The notes under the pieces are model-generated. The model made no database searches. It was not told where the DNA came from and saw only the letters and a list, made by a program, of their open reading frames with translations. A stretch of 64,000 nt of DNA, from positions 71,721,533-71,785,532 of the forward strand of contig CM054120.1 in the NCBI GenBank assembly GCA_028673005.1, read 5' to 3'. A program made the position numbers and the translations under genes. Positions within the stretch are counted from its first letter, which is position 1; each line of letters opens with the position of its first letter. The DNA is from Tanypteryx hageni (taxonomy: Eukaryota > Arthropoda > Insecta > Odonata > Petaluridae). Of this stretch, positions 13,286-23,769 are shown in pieces.

Positions 13286-15491
13286 TATGCACTCTTAAAG
13301 AATGGGGTTTTTAAGGTAGACTACCAATTTTTATCCAAAACTTTTTAATGGAGCGTACTTTTAGAGTTCCTATCATAGTCTTTTGTCTAAGAAACTGGTG
13401 CCCCTCAGGGTTTTGTTTTAAGTGTAATGCTATTCGCAATAGCTATGAATGATGATGTGGACTGCATTAAATCACCGGCTCATAGATTGTTGACGGCCTT
13501 GCTATTTTCTGCAGGTCATCGAATTTGAGGATGGCTGAAAGGCAAATTCAGTTGACACATAACCGGCTCCATATATGGTCTTGTGAAACTGAATTCCACT
13601 TCTCCAAAGAGAAGACCAAGTGTATGTATACTCCCAATAATGATACTCAAATTTCGCATGTAAATTCGACAGCATTTAAAAATGCTCTTACATTATTTCA
13701 AGAAAATAATAATTAAAAAGGTCATGGAAAATTTAATGCTGAGACGTTAAAATTGATAAATAGATCAAGATGTGGGGTTCCTGATGATATTGTTAGTTTT
13801 GCTACCCATAGGTATAAATGGCAAACTACGCTTTTAAAATGGTATTATGCGTTAGGTAATGAAGAATTTTTAAATTTTGCTAAAGCCGCGTATGAAATGT
13901 GGCAATAAAATACAAATCTTCTATTTAAATATATCAATCAAAATTCAGATATAATATTTCTTATAAACGAGGGGACCACGAATTAAAAAAAAAATCCATA
14001 TAGCTCTACTAATTTTGATGGTAAGGCAGGAATGCTAGCTTATTCAGAATACCCAAACATGGATAATACGCCTATTGAAATACATATTGATCAAGATGAA
14101 TTATTGTATTTAAAGATATGTAAACTCTACCGGGTCTCACGCGGCAGGAAAATGGAACGGAGTAATCTTCCAAAAAGGCTTTATTTCCTCTCATGATCTA
14201 ATCTCTTCCCCATGACTTCCACCCATCCTCTACACACAACATTGTCTTTCATCCCGCATTTCCATTGCCCCTCGCAAAGTACCTCTCGCAAAGTACTACT
14301 CGCCATACTTTGCCGTCATCACATGACCAGCCCTTACCATTGGCTACCTCGAGTGGCTTCATTGGCATGGCTCCGGCAGAAATTCCCACACTTGCGGCTC
14401 CCAGTGTTAACCGATGCGAGGCAGGAAGTATCATGTAGCCAAGATTACATAATGCAGCCAAAGGCAGGTGGCCAGCTAGCAGAAAGTGCTGCCTTCACTA
14501 CACGAAAATTAAAAACCGAAATTGTAAATGCAATTTATTGAATTCAAGTCTAACTGAAGGTAATATATATAACGGAAGAGATTTTAGTACTCATCACTGT
14601 GACGTATTGTGTACACAGTTCCTACTCTAATTTGATTGGACGATGAATGGGCTAGAGCGAATAATCAAAGCATGAGTAACACATTGGGAGCTGTACATGA
14701 AAGTAAACTAATATATAAAATAATAATGAATATAATCCTCCATTAACCACAGGACTCCAGTTGGACAGGTCTGGAATAGGGTTAATAAAGTCTCAGGCAT
14801 ATACCATTCTAAAAGCGTGCCAAGTCTAGAGATTGGAAGTAAACTTATAACATCTTCTGTTGCCATTGGCGAAGTATTAGGCCTCCATTATGCCAAGGTT
14901 AGCAGCACGGCCGAGCACGATCCTTCTTTCATTCGAATCAAAGAGAGAATGGAAAGAACTGTATTAAACCTTGGCAAAGTCAGCAGTCCAGCATCCTACA
15001 ATGAACCTTTTTCACAGTGGGAGTTGAAGTCAGTGATTGGGAATTTTAAGGATTCTTGTCCTGGCTTGGACAGTATCCATAATGCCTTCCTCAAACTTCT
15101 GCCCATAGGTGCCGAACAGGACCTACTGAAAACCCTCAATCAACTTCGGGCTGTGGGAGCTTTCCCTGAATCATTGCGGGAATCGGCAATTGTCCCTATC
15201 CCGAAATAGGGAAAGGACAAGAGCCAGCCATCCAGCTATACCGCAATCTCCTTGAGCAGCTGCCTGTGCAAACTGATGGAGATAATAGTCAACGGACGTC
15301 TAGTTTGGTGCCTTGTCAGCAGCAACCTTATCTCAATTTCCAGTGTGGTTTATGACGTAGCAGGTCTACAGTGGACCACATGGTCAGGATCGACAGCTTT
15401 ATCCAAGAGGCTTTTCTTCTATGCTAGCATGTCGTAGGAGTCCTATGTGACATAAATAATTGGTACGAGAATACCTGGCGATACAAGATTG
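13286..15491 (+). repeat. Array 1, unit 7
   Basis: MMP part 13628-14106, RT part 14736-15491. It shares 'cctatcatagtc' (near 13370) with unit 8 only, and the RT variant 'ggaagtaaactt' with unit 6, so neighbouring copies are the most alike. Confidence 0.95.
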
Positions 15492-17696
15492 TATGCACTC
15501 TTAAAGAATGGGGTTTTTAAGGTAGACTACCAATTTTTATCCAAAACTTTTTAATGGAGCGTACTTTTAGAGTTCCTATCATAGTCTTTTGTCTAAGAAA
15601 CTGGTGCCCCTCAGGGTTTTGTTTTAAGTGTAATGCTATTCGCAATAGCTATGAATGATGATGTGGACTGCATTAAATCACCGGCTCATAGATTGTTGAC
15701 GGCCTTGCTATTTTCTGCAGGTCATCGAATTTGAGGATGGCTGAAAGGCAAATTCAGTTGACACATAACCGGCTCCATATATGGTCTTGTGAAACTGAAT
15801 TCCACTTCTCCAAAGAGAAGACCAAGTGTATGTATACTCCCAATAATGATACTCAAATTTCGCATGTAAATTCGACAGCATTTAAAAATGCTCTTACATT
15901 ATTTCAAGAAAATAATAATTAAAAAGGTCATGGAAAATTTAATGCTGAGACGTTAAAATTGATAAATAGATCAAGATGTGGGGTTCCTGATGATATTGTT
16001 AGTTTTGCTACCCATAGGTATAAATGGCAAACTACGCTTTTAAAATGGTATTATGCGTTAGGTAATGAAGAATTTTTAAATTTTGCTAAAGCCGCGTATG
16101 AAATGTGGCAATAAAATACAAATCTTCTATTTAAATATATCAATCAAAATTCAGATATAATATTTCTTATAAACGAGGGGACCACGAATTAAAAAAAAAA
16201 TCCATATAGCTCTACTAATTTTGATGGTAAGGCAGGAATGCTAGCTTATTCAGAATACCCAAACATGGATAATACGCCTATTGAAATACATATTGATCAA
16301 GATGAATTATTGTATTTAAAGATATGTAAACTCTACCGGGTCTCACGCGGCAGGAAAATGGAACGGAGTAATCTTCAAAAAGGCTTTATTTCCTCTCATG
16401 ATCTAATCTCTTCCCCATGACTTCCACCCATCCTCTACACACAACATTGTCTTTCATCCCGCATTTCCATTGCCCCTCGCAAAGTACCTCTCGCAAAGTA
16501 CTACTCGCCATACTTTGCCGTCATCACATGACCAGCCCTTACCATTGGCTACCTCGAGTGGCTTCATTGGCATGGCTCCGGCAGAAATTCCCACACTTGC
16601 GGCTCCCAGTGTTAACCGATGCGAGGCAGGAAGTATCATGTAGCCAAGATTACATAATGCAGCCAAAGGCAGGTGGCCAGCTAGCAGAAAGTGCTGCCTT
16701 CACTACACGAAAATTAAAAACCTAAATTGTAAATGCAATTTATTGAATTCAAGTCTAACTGAAGGTAATATATATAACGGAAGAGATTTTAGTACTCATC
16801 ACTGTGACGTATTGTGTACACAGTTCCTACTCTAATTTGATTGGACGATGAATGGGCTAGAGCGAATAATCAAAGCATGAGTAACACATTGGGAGCTGTA
16901 CATGAAAGTAAACTAATATATAAAATAATAATGAATATAATCCTCCATTAACCACAGGACTCCAGTTGGACAGGTCTGGAATAGGGTTAATAAAGTCTCA
17001 GGCATATACCATTCTAAAAGCGTGCCAAGTCTAGAGATTGGAAGTCAACTTATAACATCTTCTGTTGCCATTGGCGAAGTATTAGGCCTCCATTATGCCA
17101 AGGTTAGCAGCACGGCCGAGCACGATCCTTCTTTCATTCGAATCAAAGAGAGAAAGGAAAGAACTGTACTAAACCTTGGCAAAGTCAGCAGTCCAGCATC
17201 CTACAATGAACCTTTTTCACATTGGGAGTTGAAGTCAGTGATTGGGAATTTTAAGGATTCTTGTCCTGGCTTGGACAATATCCATAATGCCTTCCTCAAA
17301 CTTCTGCCCATAGGTGCCGAACAGGACCTACTGAAAACCCTCAATCAACTTCGGGCTGTGGGAGCTTTCCCTGAATCATTGCGGGAATCGGCAATTGTCC
17401 CTATCCCGAAATAGGGAAAGGACAAGAGCCAGCCATCCAGCTATACCGCAATCTCCTTGAGCAGCTGCCTGTGCAAACTGATGGAGATAATAGTCAACGG
17501 ACGTCTAGTTTGGTGCCTTGTCAGCAGCAACCTTATCTCAATTTCCATTGTGGTTTATGACGTAGCAGGTCTACAGTGGACCACATGGTCAGGATCGACA
17601 GCTTTATCCAAGAGGCTTTTCTTCTATGCTAGCATGTCGTAGGAGTCCTATGTGACATAAATAATTGGTACGAGAATACCTGGCGATACAAGATTG
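15492..17696 (+). repeat. Array 1, unit 8
   Basis: MMP part 15834-16312, RT part 16941-17696. One A is missing in 'cttcaaaaagg' (near 16374), which joins the end of the MMP frame to downstream sequence as a 60-codon open stretch (16238-16420). 'aacctaaattg' near 16721 adds a stop to the frame in the unidentified part. Confidence 0.95.
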
Positions 17697-18660
17697 TATG
17701 CACTCTTAAAGAATGGGGTTTTTAAGGTAGACTACCAATTTTTATCCAAAACTTTTTAATGGAGCGTACTTTTAGAGTTCCTATCACAGTCTTTTGTCTA
17801 AGAAACTGGTGCCCCTCAGGGTTTTGTTTTAAGTGTAATGCTATTCGCAATAGCTATGAATGATGATGTGGACTGCATTAAATCACCGGCTCATAGATTG
17901 TTGACGGCCTTGCTATTTTCTGCAGGTCATCGAATTTGAGGATGGCTGAAAGGCAAATTCAGTTGACACATAACCGGCTCCATATATGGTCTTGTGAAAC
18001 TGAATTCCACTTCTCCAAAGAGAAGACCAAGTGTATGTATACTCCCAATAATGATACTCAAATTTCGCATGTAAAGTCGACAGCATTTAAAAATGCTCTC
18101 ACATTATTTCAAGAATATAATAATTTAAAAGGTCATTGAAAATTAAATGCTGAGATGTTAAAATTGATAAATAGATCAAGATGTGGGTTCCTGATGATAT
18201 TGTTAGTTTTGCTACCCATAGGTATAAATGGCAAACTACGCTTTTAAAATGGTATTATGCGTTAGGTAATGAAGAATTTTGCTAAAGCCGCATATGAAAT
18301 GTGGCCATAAAATACAAATATTCTATTTAAATATATCAATCAAAATTCAGATATAATTATTTCTTATAAACGAGAGGACCACGAATTAAAAAAAAAATCC
18401 ATATAGCTCTACTAATTTTGATGGTAAGGCAGGAATGCTAGCTTATTCAGAATACCCAAACATGGATAATACGCCTATTGAAATACATATTGATCAAGAT
18501 GAATTATTGTATTTAAAGATATGTAAACTCTACCGGGTCCCACGCTGCAGGAAAATGGAACAGAGTCAATGAACGCGCCGGTAATCTTCCAAAAAGGCTT
18601 TATTTCCACTCATGATCTAATCTCTTCCCCATGACTTCCACCCATCCTCTACACACAACA
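17697..18660 (+). repeat. Array 1, unit 9 (partial)
   Basis: MMP part 18039-18509. This last unit has the same short MMP deletion as units 1 and 2, and it keeps the 16-base stretch lost in units 5-8. Here 'caagaatataataatttaaaagg' preserves the MMP reading better than 'gaaaataataattaaaaagg' in units 1-8. Normal unit sequence ends near 18685, inside 'tgcatttccacgcaatctcc'. Confidence 0.92.
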
Positions 18661-18978
18661 TTATGTCTTTAATCCTGCATTTCCACGCAATCTCCTTGAC
18701 CAGCTGCCTGTGCAAACTGATGGAGATAATGGTCAACGGACGTCTAGTTTGGTGCTTTGTCAGCAGCAACCTTATCTCAAATGTCCAGTGTGGTTTATGA
18801 CGTAGCAGGTCTACAGTGAACCTTTCTTACAGTGGGAGTTGAAGTCAGTGATTGGGGACGTTAAGGATTCTTGTCCTGGCTTGAACAGTATCCGTAATGC
18901 CTTCCTCAAACATCGGCCCATAGATGCCGGACAGGACCTACTGAACACCCTCAATCAACTTTGGGCTGAGGGAGCTCT
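18661..18978 (+). repeat. Scrambled right edge of array 1
   Basis: Three pieces of the unit are joined out of order. At about 18685 the unidentified part jumps to the RT segment 'cgcaatctccttgaccagctgc'. At about 18816 the sequence jumps back to an RT segment that normally lies upstream (cagtgggagttgaagtcagtgattgggg). At 18978 the unit stops and piggyBac sequence begins. Two deletion or inversion-free rearrangements are the simplest reading. Confidence 0.85.
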
Positions 18979-20090
18979 CAAATGTCTAAAGTGTCAACAC
19001 CTCCCTTTGCGACATTGTAGAACTTGATCACCTCTGGAATTTTTGGTTCATCAGACAAATTTTCTCTCATGTATTGTTGACTACAGCAGGACTTATTTAC
19101 CACGTTTTGGACAGAAAGATGTGAAGTGCATCTTATCATATGAGTTGAATAAGAACATGGATGTATTTACTTTGTACCCTTTTGTTTGGAGCATTGCAAT
19201 TGGGATTTCCCTCTTGTTTTTGCACATTGTTTTTGCACATTGTTTTTACACATTGTTTTTACACATTGTTTTTACACATTGTTTTTACACATTGTTTTTA
19301 CACATTGTTTTTACACATTGTTTTTACACATTGTTTTTACACATTGTTTTTACACATTGTTTTTACACATTGTTTTACCATGGTGACCTTCTTTTCTAGC
19401 ATTGCCTTTAGCAATGGCACAGAAGTAAACCAATTTTCCACTGTGATATTTTGTCTTTATCCATGATTACACTTTGTCAGTTCCATTACAAGATAATCTG
19501 TGAGTGGCATGTCACCATTGGCAGTTTGTGCAGATAGATATTGCAGTCCTGTCACAAAATAAAAGGTGTGAGAATCACAACATCACAATTTTGATGCCAT
19601 ATTTTTCAGGCTTGTTAGGTATAAACATGCAAAATGGTCACCTTCCTTTGAAACCGAGAAGCTGCTCATCTATTGTGCAGTCTACTGAGGGAGTGTAATA
19701 AGCATCCCAGTTCTTTACAAACAGGGCCCACAAGTTATAAATGGGAGCAAAGTTGTCTTCTCTGTCTCGTAATAACTTATCATTATACCGAAGGCACTGT
19801 ATTAGAATTCTGTACATTGAATGAGGCCTGATTGCTCTGTATGTTACTGATTCTGATTTGTCTTCCCATAATCTTGTAGCTTGTATATGGTTGTCTTTCT
19901 TGGCTGTGCATATATATAAAATACCTATCAAAGCTCTTATTTCTTCCATGTTTGTAGGCTTACACCACGTTGCATTACTTGAGTACTTGACCTTTTGCCT
20001 CTTTTTCTTGATTTGTAAAAATGCAAATGTCAGATAACATTTCTTCAGTAAAATATAATTCCCATAATTCACCTGGGGAAGTTGTTTGTT
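18979..20090 (-). pseudogene. piggyBac-like transposase remnant
   Basis: Reading the minus strand from 20072, the best open part (144 codons, 19638-20072) contains NMEEIRALIGILY, MYRILIQCLRYND, APIYNLWALF and TIDEQLLGFKGR, which are hallmarks of the piggyBac DDE transposase (DDE_Tnp_1_7). Past a frame change there follow NITVENWFTSVPLLKAML and KKVTMV, then REIPIAML, TSFCPKRGK and finally IPEVIKFYNVAKGGVDTLD at about 18985. The aspartate expected in IDEQLL and the one in GGVDT are kept, but the one expected before NWFTS reads glutamate. The frame is broken by several shifts, and a 13-bp minisatellite is inserted between KKVTMV and REIP. The far C terminus is replaced by array 1 sequence, and no terminal repeats were found. 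Confidence 0.88.
19215..19374. repeat. 13-bp minisatellite inside the piggyBac pseudogene
   Basis: About 12 head-to-tail copies of tttttacacattg. The first one or two carry tttttgcacattg. The period is not a multiple of three, so all three plus-strand frames stay open and give spurious HIVFTHCFYTLFL-type proteins. Minus-strand piggyBac coding sequence resumes on both sides. Confidence 0.97.
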
Positions 20091-20290
20091 TAGCTTTCCT
20101 TAAGGGCCTGGTAAGGATCGAATTATATTTCTTTGTTTAATTGTGTCTTTTGGTGGTTCTTAAGATTTAATTTGGTGGCGAACATCTCAGGGCACAGATC
20201 ACATGAAACTAGCTTTTTCTTTGAGTGTGATGCAATATGACGAACCAATTCCACAGCCAGTTTTAACACTAGGTGGCAATAGATTTTAGT

Positions 20291-20755
20291 TTGTCGATAC
20301 AATCTGTTTTTTAGGCATGATTTTAGACAGAAGACTAAATTGGCAGTGCCGCATCAATGTTTTAAAAGATATGTGCTACGAATTTTATATATTCTATGGT
20401 TTTTAACCAATTAATCGTGGGGTGCCAATCGTTCATCAATGCTCACCCTTTACAGGGCATTGGTAAGATCGAGAATAGATTATGGGTCTTTTGTGCATTG
20501 CTTGACCCATTACATACTTGTGCCCACTGACTTCTATGCACAACTCTGGTCTTAGGCTAGCCACTGGTGCTTTCCAAACCAGCTCTGTTCCCAGTATTTA
20601 CTGCGAAGCAGGAGAACCATCCATAGAGATCCGTAGAACATTTTAAATGTGTACATACATTTAAAAAATGTTAGCATTGAAGACCCACCCATGTTTTAAA
20701 ACTATTTTAACCCACATTTTATAGAAGTTTTTAATATGACCAAAAGCAGGCTTGC
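20291..20755 (+). pseudogene. I-like LINE fragment A (C-terminal RT/thumb part)
   Basis: Decayed relative of the LINE at 21639-23769. GMILDRRLNW, LKDMC, then LRLATGAF, SVPSIYCEAGEP and PCFKTIL line up with LGLILDRRLNW, LKERC, IRLATGAF, PIPSIYCDAGELP and PCFDVIF of that copy. Many stops and frameshifts interrupt it. It ends at about 20755, where a Tigger remnant begins on the opposite strand. Confidence 0.85.
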
Positions 20756-21636
20756 TTGGGTTCTTTTCCACTTCTTGAATGATTTTCACTTTTTCCGTAA
20801 TTGTCAGCTTCTTCCTTTTACTAGTAGCCATTATTAAGGAATAAAAATAGTAGAAAGAATATTTTTCACAATTGCTTCAGGTTTACACAGTGATCGCCGA
20901 ACAGGCAGGCAGCACAACGAAGAGTTGAACTGCTAGATAAGGTAGACGGAGAGGGGACAGGCATTATGTCATCGGGATCGGAGTAATCAGCTGACATGTC
21001 TCACAAGGGAAGCCCCCAAGGTGTGACACTCGTATCGGAATTCGACTTTGCAGAATGAAATTATATGCAAAATAACGGACACCTATTTCTACCTAGGTGC
21101 CAACTCGACGTCGTTTACGAGAAAATGTCCTTTGAAAATCGCAATCCGAGAGTCATTGAGATAAGAACGTTAAAACTTTTTCATGAGCAAAAAGAAATCA
21201 GAAAAGAAGCATATTGTACGTAAAAATTATGATATACGCTCAAAACATTGTGAATGGCTCATCACGAGCAAGCGGCTACATTGTCTGCTAAGACGGTAGC
21301 GGCCCCAAGGTAACCGTAAATCCTACAATGTAATGAATCCCGCTCGTATGTTCCTCATTTCTGGTATCACGCTCAGTTACATGTTGTCATAGAGTGCTTT
21401 ATACTCGACGTCGTTTATGAGAAAATGCCCTTTGAAATTCGCGATCCGAGAAATAATAATTGAAGTACGAGTACCTAATATTTTTTCACTAAATGCGGGT
21501 TTTTCACTAAATCGGGTTTCACTAAATGCGGGAAAATAATACATTGTTTATATGGAGCTATTGTCGGGATATGAAAAAATCTTCACTAAATCCGGGATTT
21601 CACTAAATGTGGGAACATTAAATCGGGGTTTTACTG
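20756..21636 (-). mobile_element. 5'-end remnant of a Tigger/pogo-type DNA transposon
   Basis: On the minus strand the element starts at 21636 with CAGTAAAACCCCGATTTAAT, next to a TA dinucleotide at 21637-21638, as expected of Tc1/mariner-pogo elements. Just inside are several copies of a motif close to atttagtgaaa (about 21480-21625). The rest is non-coding until about 20832, where a transposase start is visible. The remaining transposase and the other terminal repeat are missing, so this copy is cut at about 20756 against LINE sequence. Confidence 0.8.
20758..20832 (-). pseudogene. N-terminal 25 codons of a Tigger/CENP-B-like transposase
   Basis: An ATG at 20832 opens a frame reading MATSKRKKLTITEKVKII, then QEVEKN. 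This matches the opening of the CENP-B-type helix-turn-helix found in Tigger/jerky transposases. The frame runs directly into LINE-derived sequence at about 20757, so only the extreme N terminus survives. It lies downstream of the TIR described at 21636, on the same strand. Confidence 0.8.
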
Positions 21637-21638
21637 TA

Positions 21639-22051
21639 TTTGAAGGAACGTGTCTATCAACAATGGCAAGAAGAATGGAATGGTGATATCGGTAACAAAC
21701 TGAGGGCAATCATTCTTTTAGGACATTTCAATGCCATAGCCCTCTTTGGGGAGACACTATGGGAGATTATAATGGCCGAGAAAATTTTTTAAGCCATCAC
21801 GATCTGATTTTAATCAATGATAATGAAAAGGCGCGTTTTAATTCTTATAATGGTGATTACTCGGCCATTGATCTTTTTATGTGTACAAGAACTATTGCTC
21901 CCATTTTTAAAATGCACGTTCACGATGACTTATGTGGAAGCAATCACTTCCCCCTTCTCATCCGGAAAAGTGATTTTTTAAATAATTTTAATTTACCCCC
22001 TAAATGGGACTTGAAGAAAGCCGATTGGGGTAATTTTAAAAACATTTTAAG
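21639..22051 (+). pseudogene. LINE fragment B, endonuclease part
   Basis: ILLGHFNA (21712 onward), then NGRENFLSHHDLILIND, RFNSYNGDYSAIDLFMC and LCGSNHFPLLI follow the order of the C-terminal half of a LINE endonuclease (GDFNA, SAIDL and SDHFP boxes). The box aspartates have become GHFNA and GSNHFP, and there is a frameshift near 21755. The first ~70 bases (YLKERVYQQWQEEWN, NKLRA) look instead like the region after RNase H in the same LINE group, so this 5' edge is itself a junction of two pieces. Confidence 0.8.
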
Positions 22052-23769
22052 GATCTTTGTTTGTAGATGACCTAGCTATTTTCTGTAGGTCATCATTAAT
22101 CCCCACGGCAGGGAGACAGCTCCAACTCACATTAAATCGTCTATACAAGTGGTCACAGTTGAACGGTTTTCGTTTTTTTCAAGAAAAGACGAAATGTGTC
22201 CATTTTTATAGGCGAAGGGGATGCTTGCTCCCACCGATGCTTAAACTGGGTTGCCATGTTTTAGAGTTTGCTGACTATCCGTTTTCTTGGTTTGATCTTG
22301 GATAGACGACTGAATTGGAAAAGTCGTATTCAGTTTTTAAAGGAACGGTGTTTTAAAGTTTTAAACATTTTAAGATATATCACAAACCGTCTGTGGGGAG
22401 CTGACCGCAAATCTATGCTAATGCTGTACAGAGCATTGGTGCGGTCAATGATCGACTATGGGAGTATTGTCTACTCCTCGGCCCGGAAGTCATACATGCG
22501 TCCACTGACATCGTTGCATAATGCCGGAATCAGATTGGCAACTGGTGCTTTTAGAACCAGTCCCATTCCTAGTATTTATTGCGATGCTGGGGAGCTGCCA
22601 TTGGAGATCTGGAGAAATATTCTCATGTGTAACTATGCCACAAAAATTTTATCTTTGAAAGGACATCCGTGTTTTGATGTAATTTTTAAATCCCGTTTTA
22701 CTGAAATTTTTAACCGACACCCAAGGGCCACAAAACCGCTTAGAATACGTTTTAAGTCTTATATGGACGAAATTGGATTGCAGCTTCCCGAGATTGTTCC
22801 TACCGGCTCTCTTAAATATCCGCCATGGCAGATCCAACGCCCTAAGGTCTTGTTGGACCTTGCCCTGTATACAAAACATAATACCCTCTCTTGTGAGTAC
22901 AGGTCGCTATTTTTTGAAGTACTTAATGATCATCCTGGTTGTGAACTGATTTTCACAGATGGCTCTAGATCCTCTTCCTCCTGTGCGTGGGCCTTCACTA
23001 GCAAAAATCTCTCTTCTAAGGGAGGGCTCAACCCACTGTGAAGTATTTACACGGCGGAGTTGACGGCCATAAGAATGGCCTTGGAGAGCATTGGTAATTC
23101 GAACGGTCCATATATGATTTGTTCAGACTCCATGAGTACTCTTCAGTCCATTACCTACTTCTCCCCTGTCCACCCAATAGTTCAGAATGTACAGGAAGCC
23201 CTTTACTGTTTAAACTCCAGAGGAGTTGACATCATTTTCCTCTGGATTCCTGGACATGTTGGGTTAGCAGGTAATGACAGGGCGGACGCACTTGCGAGGG
23301 AAGGTTTGAACCTCCCTGTCACAAATGGCGACTCTGTCCTCCACCAAGACCTAAAGGGTATGTAAGGACAGCAGGGCTTAATAAGTGGCAAACTTTGTGG
23401 CAAGAGATGTCGCAAAATAAGCTACATGAAATAAAAAGGGATATTGCTCCATGGGCATCCTCTGTAAGGAATAGTAGAAGGGAAGAAGTCGTGGTCGCGC
23501 GTTTGAGAATAGGGCATTCAGCCCTGACCCACTCGTTCCTCTTTACCATCGAGAAGGAACCACCTCGATGCACCGATTGCGAGTCCCTTCTAACTGTAAG
23601 ACACCTCCTGACAGAATGCCGGAAATATAACGTGCTACGAAGCAAGTTCCACATTACGGGGGAACTTGGTGATATGACAAATATGACAAATGATCAAAAA
23701 ATACTAATGAACACAAAGATCAAAGTGGCTGACATAAATAATTACCATAAATATTTAACATTGCAATGA
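22052..23769 (+). pseudogene. LINE fragment B, RT end plus RNase H
   Basis: The frame jumps from the endonuclease region straight to FVDDLAIFCRS, so the front of the RT is deleted at about 22052. Then follow QLQLTLNRLYKWSQLNGF, EKTKC, a frameshift near 22290, LGLILDRRLNW and a 257-codon stretch (22268-23041). RNase H motifs follow: TDGSRS, YTAELTAIRMAL, CSDSMSTLQS and WIPGHVGLAGNDRAD. A TGA near 23039 and a frame change near 23365 break it. The tail has RREEVVVARLRIGHSALTH, RCTDCESLLTVRHLLTEC and ends at 23769. It is an I-like non-LTR element with the typical C-terminal Cys/His motif. Confidence 0.9.

Larger units (their letters stand above)
1..18978 (+). repeat. Tandem array 1 of a ~2.2-kb RT/MMP chimeric unit
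   Basis: The same sequence recurs head to tail. Taking the motif tatgcactcttaaag as the unit start, units begin at 1, 2216, 4430, 6651, 8874, 11080, 13286, 15492 and 17697, so lengths are 2215, 2214, 2221, 2223, 2206, 2206, 2206 and 2205 bp. The window opens inside the array, so its left end is not seen. Each unit holds, in order: the end of an RT fragment (offset about 1-342), an MMP-like fragment (343-813), unidentified DNA (814-1460) and the start of the next RT fragment (1461 to unit end). Copies differ by scattered substitutions and a few short indels. No copy encodes a complete protein. The last unit is partial and rearranged before it meets a piggyBac element. Confidence 0.97.

Noticed and set aside
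19215..19374. Possible CRISPR-like array
   Set aside because: The repeats are 13 bp with no spacers, and the context is animal transposon DNA.
19043..19466. Three overlapping plus-strand frames rich in HIVFTHCFYTLF, looking like membrane proteins
   Set aside because: They are translations of a 13-bp minisatellite in three frames, inside a minus-strand piggyBac pseudogene.
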